The notes under the pieces were generated by a model that had not been told where the DNA came from, did not search any database, and saw only the letters and a program-made list of their open reading frames with translations. Below, in pieces: positions 6,963-13,054 of a stretch of DNA of 13,756 nucleotides; the stretch's first letter is position 1, and the number at the start of each line of letters is the position of its first letter. Source of the stretch: DAOTZS01 sp034434335 (GTDB lineage: Bacteria > Chloroflexota > Anaerolineae > CG2-30-64-16); contig DAOTZS010000050.1 of assembly GCA_034434335.1 (NCBI GenBank), positions 1-13,756 of the forward strand, in the 5' to 3' direction. Made by a program: the position numbers and the translations under genes.

Positions 6963-7613
6963 ATGAGAGGGAAACCACTCTTGGCCTGTGGGGTTGTCCT
7001 GATGCTTCTGGCTGCCTGCCTGCCCGGCCCCAGTCCTACAGATTCGCTGCAATATAACGGCCCCTTTGAGCAATCGGTGGCCCTTGGCCAGGCAATCCCC
7101 GGGACGGATATCCGCTATGTGGAGTATACCGATGAGGGGGCGGTGGTGCTGATCAACGATCAGCGAGCGATCAAGAAGGTAGGCGACTCTCTCGACTGGC
7201 AAGGGTCACCGGTGCCTGGGGTAGAGCTTTCCCTGACGCAGCGCGTCCTGCTGGTTAACCCCCAGCGCCTCCAGACCGTGGGCACGGTCAAGATCACCAT
7301 AAGGGAGCCGGCGCCGACGTCAGCCCAGTTTCCCGACCAACCCACTTACCGCTACCGGGTGGCGGTAACCTACACTGTGCGCCGCGGGGCTACTATCCCA
7401 GGCACCACCATCACCTACGTGGGGAAGAGCGCTGCGGGAGCAGAACTGGGAGGGGTGAGCGGTTATCCTTATCGTAAGCTGGGTGACTCTATCAGTTGGG
7501 AGGGCCGGCTGCGCTCCAATGCCTACCTGGACACCACTCTGCGGGTGGCAGCCTATACGGAGGGCTTCCTGCAGGTGGTGGGCCTGGCGGTTATTGGCCT
7601 GACGGAGGAATAA
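6963..7613 (+). CDS. Secreted lipoprotein with a duplicated domain, function unknown
   Basis: This 216-residue protein starts MRGKPLLACGVVLMLLAAC, a type II signal peptide with lipobox LAAC and lipidated C19. It is therefore probably anchored outside the cytoplasmic membrane. The mature part contains two copies of a domain of about 75 residues (about 38-113 and 138-213). Shared landmarks are IPGTDIRYV / IPGTTITYV, then KKVGDSLDWQG / RKLGDSISWEG, then VLLVNPQRLQTVG / VAAYTEGFLQVVG. I do not recognise the family; the composition is beta-rich. AAAGGAGG directly before ATG 6963 is a strong ribosome-binding site, 44 bp after the helicase stop. A hairpin follows immediately, so this is probably the last gene of the unit. 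Confidence 0.85.
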   Translation: MRGKPLLACGVVLMLLAACLPGPSPTDSLQYNGPFEQSVALGQAIPGTDIRYVEYTDEGAVVLINDQRAIKKVGDSLDWQGSPVPGVELSLTQRVLLVNPQRLQTVGTVKITIREPAPTSAQFPDQPTYRYRVAVTYTVRRGATIPGTTITYVGKSAAGAELGGVSGYPYRKLGDSISWEGRLRSNAYLDTTLRVAAYTEGFLQVVGLAVIGLTEE

Positions 7614-7614
7614 G

Positions 7615-7659
7615 GTAACCATTCAGGCGGTGACTGAAAGTCACCTCTGAATTTCTGAC
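7615..7659. repeat. Hairpin of paired repeat ends, terminator-like
   Basis: It begins 2 bases after the lipoprotein stop. ATTCAG (7621-7626) plus GGTGACT (7629-7635) pair with AGTCACC (7639-7645) plus CTGAAT (7647-7652) around a GAA loop. A short T stretch follows, so it could terminate transcription. The string ATTCAGGCGGTGACT (7621-7635) occurs again, inverted, at 9681-9695 in the end of the insertion element near the gamma gene. Both share an upstream GTAA. This looks like a body-less pair of the same element ends. Confidence 0.6.
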
Positions 7660-7660
7660 T

Positions 7661-7714
7661 GGGGTGGGCGACGGCATTGCCCGGGTGGGCGACGGCATTG
7701 CCGTCGCCCACCCC
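7661..7714. repeat. Tandem 21-bp repeat with two alternative hairpins
   Basis: GGGTGGGCGACGGCATTGCC occurs twice in tandem (7662-7681 and 7683-7702). The second copy is followed by its own inverse GCCGTCGCCCACCC (7700-7713). The shared right arm can pair with either copy in a stem of 14-15 bp. It lies between converging genes and could act as a bidirectional terminator or be a REP-like repeat. The gap continues to 7889 with no gene evident. Confidence 0.7.
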
Positions 7715-7814
7715 ATTAGAAACCAGAGGCAAAGCCCGCCACAAAAGGTGGGCAGTCGCACCGGTAGCAACACCCAAAAGGGGACCATCCCTTCACCCGA
7801 GTGTGAACATTTGC

Positions 7815-7830
7815 TCCCAACAAGTTGGGG
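7815..7830. terminator. Short hairpin downstream of the ThiF-like gene
   Basis: CCCAAC (7816-7821) and GTTGGG (7824-7829) form a compact near-perfect palindrome, with a T-G wobble pair just outside. It lies about 60 bp past the ThiF-like stop on the minus strand. No T-run follows in that direction, so a terminator role is weak. It may be another REP-like palindrome. Confidence 0.35.
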
Positions 7831-7889
7831 ACTACCCACCTTGCGAAAATCCACCCTGGAAAGGTCCTCCCCTCCTCCTGCCGGGTTCC

Positions 7890-8924
7890 TCACATGCCGA
7901 TATAGCGCGCATACAGGCTGGCTGCCACTGCCTCATCGCTGGTGCCTTTGATGATCGCCCTGCCGTCGCCGAACACGGTAAACTCATAACCCTCGATCTG
8001 AGCGCGCAACAGGTAAGGGTTGAGCCGCACCTCTCCCACTTGCGCGGCCTGCAGGCGTTGTGCCAGCGCAGCCAGATCAAGCCGGTGGTCACCAGCTACA
8101 CTCACCTGTACGGCATCCCTGCCGCACAGGGCGATGGTGCGGCTGCCAGCCTGGGCAGCCAGGAAGGGGAACTCCTGCCGGCCGCAGGTTGGGCAATCGG
8201 GCCGTGGCCCACCCAGGTCAAACCGCTCAAAACTGTTCGCCCAGAGGTCCACGTAAACCATGCCTGTGTTGAGGGTACCCTGGCCGACGATCAGCTTAAT
8301 CGCCTCTGTGGCCGCAATAGAGCCCATCAGGGTGACAATAGGGCCTACCACACCGGCGACATCGCAGGTGGGAACGGTGCCCGGCGCTGGCATCTCGCCC
8401 AGCACACAGCGCAGACAAGGGGTGATGCCCGGCCGGATGGTCATGGTCATGCCGTAACTGGCGAGCACTCCGCAATACACCCACGGTTTGCCCAGCTTGA
8501 CGCACACGTCATTGATCAGGTAGCGGGTGACGAAGTTGTCGGTGCCATCCAGTACCACATCGGCGTCTGCCAGAAAGCCGACGATGTTGGCGGAGGTGAC
8601 ATCGGCCACGATATCTTCGATCTCGATCTCGCTGTTGATGCGCCGCAACTTGCGGCCGGCCGCTACCGCCTTGGGCAGCATGGCCGCGATGTCGTCTTCG
8701 TCATACAGGAGCTGACGCTGCAAGTTGTTCAGCTCAATAAAATCGCGGTCTACCAGGCGCAGATGCCCAACCCCAGCCCGGGCCAGGTGATTGGCCAGGA
8801 CCGATCCGGTGGCCCCAAGCCCAATGATCGTGACGCGCGCGGCCAGCAGGGCGCGCTGGCCTGCCTCGCCGATACCGGGATAGATGATCTGCCGGGCATA
8901 GCGGGCAAGGGTGGGCTCGCTCAT
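7890..8924 (-). CDS. ThiF/MoeB/HesA-family E1-like adenylyltransferase with extra C-terminal domain
   Basis: This 344-residue E1-like enzyme starts with the family's RYARQIIYPGIGEAGQ helix. The nucleotide loop is GLGATG (35-40), followed by ELNNLQRQ (64-71), the arginine-bearing ATP site, and DGTDNFVTRYLIND (126-139). Zinc cysteines are C170xxC173 and C244xxC247. C187 in VPTCDVAGVVGP sits where ThiF-type enzymes carry the thioester or persulfide cysteine. A domain of about 90 residues follows the core (about 255-344; LDLAALAQRL, then VRLNPYLLR, then FGDGRAIIKGTSD). Such enzymes adenylate the C-terminal Gly of ThiS/MoaD-like sulfur carriers, but none is encoded in this window. CGGAG lies eight bases before ATG 8924. 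It is the last gene of the minus-strand set, 55 bp after the CBS gene. Confidence 0.88.
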   Translation of the reverse strand: MSEPTLARYARQIIYPGIGEAGQRALLAARVTIIGLGATGSVLANHLARAGVGHLRLVDRDFIELNNLQRQLLYDEDDIAAMLPKAVAAGRKLRRINSEIEIEDIVADVTSANIVGFLADADVVLDGTDNFVTRYLINDVCVKLGKPWVYCGVLASYGMTMTIRPGITPCLRCVLGEMPAPGTVPTCDVAGVVGPIVTLMGSIAATEAIKLIVGQGTLNTGMVYVDLWANSFERFDLGGPRPDCPTCGRQEFPFLAAQAGSRTIALCGRDAVQVSVAGDHRLDLAALAQRLQAAQVGEVRLNPYLLRAQIEGYEFTVFGDGRAIIKGTSDEAVAASLYARYIGM

Positions 8925-8979
8925 CGGTTACGCTCCGGACATCTGTCCTGAAGCCGCATGGCTAACTGCAGACTCTTCC

Positions 8980-9444
8980 TCACGTGGCCTCTCCTGAAGC
9001 CTGTGCTGGCTCTGGCTCTTCAGCCTCGCGCAACTTACGCACGAGCATATTCAACAGGTCCGACTCGGTGACGATGCCGATCACCGAGTTGTCAGGCGCT
9101 ACCACCGGCAGGCCGGCGATCTTATGCCTGGTCATCAGCTCTGCGGCATGCACTACGGGGGCTTCCGGGGTTACCGTGTATACCCGCCGCGTCATGATAT
9201 CCTTTACCTGAAGACGGTTGAGCATGAAGTTGAGCTCATAGAAGTCGGCATTGATAGCATTTGAGATAGAAGCTTCCCGCAGGTCCCCGCGGCTGATGAT
9301 CCCTACCAGCCGGCCGTTCTCCACTACCGGCAGATGGCGGATGTTATGTTGTCGCATGATGGCATTGGCCACCGGGACAGTGGTATCCGGCGTGATCACG
9401 ATCGCCGGACTGGTCATGATGTCACGCACACGCGTCTTCTCCAT
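8980..9444 (-). CDS. Two-CBS-domain (Bateman module) protein, oxidoreductase-linked
   Basis: This 154-residue protein is almost wholly a pair of CBS motifs: VRDIMTSPAIVITPD to VGIISRGDL (about 6-55) and VKDIMTRRVYTVTP to IGIVTESDLL (about 80-131). They are joined by a linker holding FYELNFML, and a charged tail follows. Stand-alone CBS pairs usually bind AMP, ATP, NAD-type or SAM ligands and regulate a partner, so a sensor role for the neighbouring oxidoreductase is inferred. AAGGAG lies five bases before ATG 9444. That same AAGGAG, read in the gamma frame, ends in TAG two bases before the ATG. This suggests the gene was once translationally coupled to gamma before the element at about 9481-9702 inserted. 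Confidence 0.88.
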   Translation of the reverse strand: MEKTRVRDIMTSPAIVITPDTTVPVANAIMRQHNIRHLPVVENGRLVGIISRGDLREASISNAINADFYELNFMLNRLQVKDIMTRRVYTVTPEAPVVHAAELMTRHKIAGLPVVAPDNSVIGIVTESDLLNMLVRKLREAEEPEPAQASGEAT

Positions 9445-9470
9445 AGCTACTCCTTGTCATCTATGCAAGA

Positions 9471-9709
9471 TACAGGGGTCGTAACTATTCACGCCGATTG
9501 AAAATTGCCCTTCCTGGGCACTTCGTGCCAGGCCTCGCCCCGAAGGGCTCGGCCCGAGGGGTGTTGGCGGAGGCCGACACCCTTCATGTGTGCATCGCCA
9601 GAGAGGTCGGCGAAGGCCGAGTACTGGCCGCAGGCCCCAAAAGGGTGACGCCGAGGGCTCGCCCGAGGCGTGTCCCTTCTAGTCACCGCCTGAATAGTTT
9701 ACAGGGGTC
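9471..9709. mobile_element. MITE-like non-coding insertion between gamma and CBS genes, with target duplication
   Basis: The 10-bp direct repeat TACAGGGGTC lies at 9471-9480 and 9700-9709. Between them the segment starts GTAACTATTCA (9481) and ends TGAATAGTTTAC (to 9702), giving imperfect terminal inverted repeats that share AACTATTCA. TAC may belong to the element end or to the duplication, so the duplication is 7 to 10 bp and the body about 220 bp. The body is GC-rich and folds into many stems: 9556-9585 (13 pairs), 9517-9536 with one bulge, and GGGCTCGGCCCGAG (9545-9558), nearly repeated at 9655-9667. No convincing protein is encoded. Excising the body and one repeat restores a gamma frame that ends two bases before the CBS ATG. 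The family is unknown to me. Confidence 0.75.
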
Positions 9710-10242
9710 AAGGCGAAGGTTGCTCCCTGCCGTAACGCGGTCTTGTTGCTCCCCAGGTAGCGACGCTGGTGTTCGGGCAGATGGGCCTCCAGCGCGGCCT
9801 CCACTGCTGCCAGGGGCAAAATCGCGGTGGCGGCCAGAAAGGTCCCCAACAACACGACATTGGCCTGCCGCACATTGCCCAACTGCTCGGCGACCAGATT
9901 GGCCGGCACGGCGATGTAGCGGATGTCTTGCCGGGCCGGGCGAGCATCAATCAGCGAGCTATTATAGATCAACAGGCCACCTGGCCTGACCAATGGCTCA
10001 TACTTCTCAAAGGATGGCTGGTTGAGAACGATAGCAGTCGAAGGGTGGCGCACCAGAGGCGAGCCGATCGGATCGTCCGAGATGACCACGGTGCAGTGAG
10101 CAGTGCCCCCTCGCATTTCAGGCCCATAAGAAGGGATCCAGGTAACGTGCTTGCCAACATCTAGGGCCGCATAGGCCAGCAACTGGCCAGCAAATAGCGC
10201 GCCCTGGCCGCCAAAGCCGGAGATAATGATCTCCTCATGCAT
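9679..10242 (-). CDS. 2-oxoacid:ferredoxin oxidoreductase, gamma subunit
   Basis: This 187-residue gamma-type subunit has the opening EIIISGFGGQGALFAGQLLAYA (GFGGQG at 9-14), then TWIPSYGPEMRGGTAHCTVVIS, which is diagnostic of the family. It also has a late NVVLLGTFLA helix and the ending RYLGSNKTALRQGATFAL. It forms part of the CoA-binding heterotetramer of branched-chain or general 2-oxoacid oxidoreductases. The gene starts two bases after the beta stop with CGGAG inside the beta end, so the two are coupled. The last residues (NYSGGD) are encoded by the inserted element. Without it the tail would read SCIDDKE and stop just before the CBS gene. Confidence 0.9.
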   Translation of the reverse strand: MHEEIIISGFGGQGALFAGQLLAYAALDVGKHVTWIPSYGPEMRGGTAHCTVVISDDPIGSPLVRHPSTAIVLNQPSFEKYEPLVRPGGLLIYNSSLIDARPARQDIRYIAVPANLVAEQLGNVRQANVVLLGTFLAATAILPLAAVEAALEAHLPEHQRRYLGSNKTALRQGATFALTPVNYSGGD

Positions 10243-10244
10243 CG

Positions 10245-11057
10245 TCAGCTCCGTTCGGCCCCCATTTCTTTCAGCGCGTCGGCCACCTTGAAATCCCCCA
10301 GGGGGAAGTACGGCACCATGGCATCGCGGATCCAGGCCAACGCCTCGGCCGGCGACAGATGCCAGTTGGTCGGGCAGCTCGAGAGAAATTCTACCATGCT
10401 GAGGCCCAATCCCGCCAGTTGCGCGCGCAGTGCCGTCACCACAGCCTTCTTAGCCTGACGGATGGTGCGGGCGTCATAGACCGAGCGGCGCACCACGTAG
10501 CAGGCACCGGGCAGGGTGGCGATCAGTTCCGACATGCGCATCGGATAGCCGTGGGTCCTGACGTCGCGGCCTTTGGGCGAGGAGGTGGTGACCTGGCCGG
10601 GGAGCGTGGTGGGGGCCATCTGGCCACTGGTCATGCCATAGACCGCGTTGTTCACGAAGAAAACGGTGATGTTCTCGCCCCGGCTGGCTGCGTGAAGGAT
10701 CTCAGCCGCGCCGATGGACGCCAGGTCACCATCGCCCTGGTAGGTGATCACCACCTTATCGGGCTGGGTGCGCTTGAGTCCGGTCGCCATGGCCGGAGCC
10801 CGACCATGCGCGGCCTCCACCGCATCCACCTCGAAGTAGTCGTAAAGCAGTACCGCGCAGCCAACCGGCGCGATGATAATGGTCCTCTCCTGCAGGCCCA
10901 GTTCATCAATGGCCTCAGCGATCAGGCGATGGATGATGCCGTGGGTACAACCAGGGCAGTAGTGTGTCCACGCCTCAGCCAGAGCTCGGGGTCGCTGGAA
11001 GACCACCTTCCCTTTTTTCAGGATCTCTTCCCGGCTGATCTGAGGTACAGTGGCCAT
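10245..11057 (-). CDS. 2-oxoacid:ferredoxin oxidoreductase, beta (ThDP-binding) subunit
   Basis: This 270-residue beta subunit carries YCPGCTHG near the N-terminus (C34 and C37). The thiamine-diphosphate motif runs from GDGD (108-111) through AAEILHAASRGENITVFFVN to the paired Asn at 136-137, followed by YGMTSGQMAPTT. It binds ThDP and catalyses decarboxylation of the 2-oxoacid with electron transfer to ferredoxin. It has only the short CPGC type of N-terminus, as in 2-oxoglutarate and branched-chain enzymes. GTG/ATG extensions upstream to 11081 exist, but GAGGAGA sits eight bases before ATG 11057, so that start is chosen. It is 42 bp after alpha and 2 bp before gamma. Confidence 0.92.
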   Translation of the reverse strand: MATVPQISREEILKKGKVVFQRPRALAEAWTHYCPGCTHGIIHRLIAEAIDELGLQERTIIIAPVGCAVLLYDYFEVDAVEAAHGRAPAMATGLKRTQPDKVVITYQGDGDLASIGAAEILHAASRGENITVFFVNNAVYGMTSGQMAPTTLPGQVTTSSPKGRDVRTHGYPMRMSELIATLPGACYVVRRSVYDARTIRQAKKAVVTALRAQLAGLGLSMVEFLSSCPTNWHLSPAEALAWIRDAMVPYFPLGDFKVADALKEMGAERS

Positions 11058-11099
11058 CGGATGTCTCCTCTGCCTGGGCAATGAGCCTCCGCCGCTCTT

Positions 11100-12176
11100 T
11101 CAGGCGGCCACGGGTTCCGTGGCCAGGACGACCCTATGCAGTGCCTCCAGGATCTCATCTGGGAGTGGGATCACCCCTCCCAGCCGGCCGTAGAACTCCA
11201 CAGGGCAACGACCCTCCACGGCCAGCCTTACATCCTCCCACATCTGGCCGGCGTTCATCTCAGCTACCAGGATGGCGCGCACCCGAGCTGCCAGTTGGCG
11301 TAAGCGAGAGCCCGGAAATGGCCACAGGCTGATAGGCCTGAACAGGCCAACCTTGATACCTTGCTCACGCGCCTGGCGTAAGACGGTCTTGCTGATCCGG
11401 CCCACCATGCCGAAAGCCACCAGCAGGTATTCGGCATCCTCGGTAGCTACCTCCTCCCAGCGCTGCTCCCTCTCGGCAATCAGCCGCAGCTTGGCCTGGA
11501 GCCGCAGGTTAAGGGCCTCCAGATCCTCTTCTTTGAGAAAGAGCGAGGTAATGATGTTCTTGGGCCGGCCGGCGGCCCCGCGCACTGCCCAGGCTGGCCG
11601 CTCTGTTTCGCCAGGCAGCGGCAGCATAGGGGGCATTTCGGCCGGTTCCATCATCTGTCCCAGGGAGCCGTCGGCCAGGATGATCACCAGGGTGCGATAT
11701 TGTTCGGCCAGCGCGAAGGCGGAATAGGTGATGTCTATCGCCTCCTGCACGGTGGACGGGGCCAGCACCAGGGGGTGGAAGTCGCCGTGGCCGGCAGAGC
11801 GGGTCATCTGCAGGTAATCCCCCTGGCTGGGTTGGATGTTGCCCAGGCCAGGTCCGCCCCGCATCACATTCACCACCACCGCCGGCACCTCTGAACCCGC
11901 GATGTATGAGAAGCCCTCTTCCATCAGGCTGATGCCCGGGCCGGAAGAGGAGGTCATGGCACGGGCACCACCACATGCCGCGCCATACACCATGTTGATG
12001 GCAGCTAACTCGCTTTCAGCCTGCAGGAAGACCCTGCCCAGCTCTGGCATGCGGGCTGCCATGTATTCCAGCAGCTCAGTCTGCGGCGTGATGGGGTAGC
12101 CGAAGTATGCTTCCACACCGGCTCTGATCGCGGCCTCGGCAATAGCCTCATTGCCCTTCCAGAGTTGTCTGGTCAT
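11100..12176 (-). CDS. vorB: 2-oxoacid:ferredoxin oxidoreductase, alpha subunit (VorB-like)
   Basis: This 358-residue alpha subunit begins LWKGNEAIAEAAIRAGVEAY, then FGYPITPQTELLEYMA (YPITP at 27-31), QAESELAAINMVYGAA, TSSSGPGISLMEEGFSYIAG, and NVMRGGPGLGNIQPSQGDY. This order closely resembles proteins annotated as VorB of 3-methyl-2-oxobutanoate (branched-chain 2-oxoacid) ferredoxin oxidoreductase. The reaction would be 2-oxoacid + CoA + oxidised ferredoxin to acyl-CoA + CO2 + reduced ferredoxin. A GTG at 12206 would extend it by 10 residues, but ATG 12176 has AGGGAAG close upstream and matches the family start. Substrate choice between 2-oxoisovalerate and 2-oxoglutarate is inferred from similarity, not proven. 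Confidence 0.9.
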   Translation of the reverse strand: MTRQLWKGNEAIAEAAIRAGVEAYFGYPITPQTELLEYMAARMPELGRVFLQAESELAAINMVYGAACGGARAMTSSSGPGISLMEEGFSYIAGSEVPAVVVNVMRGGPGLGNIQPSQGDYLQMTRSAGHGDFHPLVLAPSTVQEAIDITYSAFALAEQYRTLVIILADGSLGQMMEPAEMPPMLPLPGETERPAWAVRGAAGRPKNIITSLFLKEEDLEALNLRLQAKLRLIAEREQRWEEVATEDAEYLLVAFGMVGRISKTVLRQAREQGIKVGLFRPISLWPFPGSRLRQLAARVRAILVAEMNAGQMWEDVRLAVEGRCPVEFYGRLGGVIPLPDEILEALHRVVLATEPVAA

Positions 12177-12220
12177 ATAGCTTCCCTGTAGATGAGTAAC
12201 GGCCACTTTGGCAGTAGCCG

Positions 12221-12451
12221 TTACTTTTCAACGGCATAGCGATACACCGTAAGCACCACATCTGGGCAGATCAGGGCACACAGGGCGCAACCTGTACAAC
12301 GCTGATAGGGGTCTACCAGTTGCACCGGCCGGTAGCCGCGGGCATTGAAGGTGTCATGGCTCATCTGCAGGATGCCCTGGGGGCAGATAGTAGTACATAG
12401 CTCGCACCCTTTGCAGCGGTCCTCATCAATAACTACAGTGCCTAGTGCCAT
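12221..12451 (-). CDS. 2 x [4Fe-4S] ferredoxin, delta subunit of the 2-oxoacid oxidoreductase
   Basis: This 76-residue ferredoxin has two CxxCxxCxxxCP clusters: C13, C16, C19, C23 (CKGCELCTTICP) and C52, C55, C58, C62 (CTGCALCALICP). It has a longer loop with FNARGYRPVQL between them, typical of the delta subunit that hands electrons from the oxidoreductase to free ferredoxin. An in-frame extension to 12556 exists, but GGAGAGG lies six bases before ATG 12451 and the extra 35 residues look non-coding, so the short form is chosen. It is the first gene of the operon, 44 bp before alpha. Confidence 0.92.
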   Translation of the reverse strand: MALGTVVIDEDRCKGCELCTTICPQGILQMSHDTFNARGYRPVQLVDPYQRCTGCALCALICPDVVLTVYRYAVEK

Positions 12452-12483
12452 GACTGGCCTCTCCATTGCCTGGGGAAAAACCA

Positions 12484-12506
12484 CCGGCCAGGCAGCCTCT
12501 GGCCGG
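12484..12506. other. Hairpin in the leader of the ferredoxin operon
   Basis: CCGGCCAG (12484-12491) and CTGGCCGG (12499-12506) form a perfect 8-bp stem with a 7-base loop, 33 bp upstream of the ferredoxin ATG. It could be a 5'-leader structure or a protein-binding palindrome. I could not find a convincing promoter between here and the CBS stop. Confidence 0.4.
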
Positions 12507-12567
12507 CGGGTGAAACTTCTACTGAGTGCAATTGAAGCATCGCGCTGCCAGGGCACCAGTGCTGCCG

Positions 12568-12589
12568 GCTGTCTACCAGCTTAGACAGC
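12568..12589 (-). terminator. Hairpin between the upstream CBS gene and the ferredoxin operon
   Basis: GCTGTCTA (12568-12575) and TAGACAGC (12582-12589) are a perfect 8-bp inverted repeat with a 6-base loop, 40 bp past the CBS stop on the minus strand. No T-run follows. It may attenuate or terminate the CBS transcript, or serve as an operator for the downstream operon. Confidence 0.4.
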
Positions 12590-12628
12590 GTGCCGATTGC
12601 CGGCGCGGGTGATCGGCGCGCAGCATAA

Positions 12629-13054
12629 TTATTCTGTTTCCAGCAAGCGGATTAGGGCATCGAGGAGGTCGGTTTCAGTAATGATGCCCACCAGCCGGCC
12701 ATCGGCCAGCACCGGCAACCCCCCGATCTTGTGATCACGCATCAGGCGCGCCGCTTCGGTAATCGGAGCATCCGGCTCAATGGTCAGTGGATCTGGAGTC
12801 ATGCAGGAGCCTACCTCAATGTGGTCCAGGATGAAATTGTCATACCACTTCTCCCGCACGACGAAGGGAGAATTGACGGCCCGGCGCAAATCCCGATCGG
12901 TAATAATCCCCACCAGACGGCCGCGCTCGACTACTGGCAACCGCCGGAAACCGCCTTCCCGCATAAGGTTGACCGCGGTGCGGATAGCATCTCGCGGGGT
13001 GACGGTAACCGGATTCGGCGTCATGATGTCGGCTACAGTACACATACCCTTCAT
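12629..13054 (-). CDS. Two-CBS-domain (Bateman module) protein upstream of the oxidoreductase operon
   Basis: This 141-residue protein is composed of two CBS motifs: VADIMTPNPVTVTP to VGIITDRDLRRAV (about 7-60) and VGSCMTPDPLTIEP to VGIITETDLLDALI (about 81-135). The linker holds KWYDNFILDHIEV, which lines up with FYELNFMLNRLQV in the other CBS protein, so the two look like paralogues of one subfamily. A longer frame to 13147 is open, but GGGAG before ATG 13054 and the lack of a CBS-like extension favour the short start. A putative promoter lies at 13204-13232. It probably senses a nucleotide ligand; the partner is unproven. Confidence 0.87.
   Translation of the reverse strand: MKGMCTVADIMTPNPVTVTPRDAIRTAVNLMREGGFRRLPVVERGRLVGIITDRDLRRAVNSPFVVREKWYDNFILDHIEVGSCMTPDPLTIEPDAPITEAARLMRDHKIGGLPVLADGRLVGIITETDLLDALIRLLETE

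Noticed and set aside
7677..8951. 424-codon plus-strand frame opposite the ThiF-like gene
   Set aside because: It crosses the tandem repeat and lies opposite a gene with complete E1-like motifs; the peptide has no domain and repeat-derived ends.
9489..9686. 65-codon minus-strand frame within the insertion element
   Set aside because: The sequence is dominated by stems, with no ribosome-binding site or recognised domain. It is better explained as non-coding element body.
12452..12556. N-terminal extension of the ferredoxin
   Set aside because: The extra 35 residues overlap the leader hairpin and lack ferredoxin features, while ATG 12451 has a strong ribosome-binding site.
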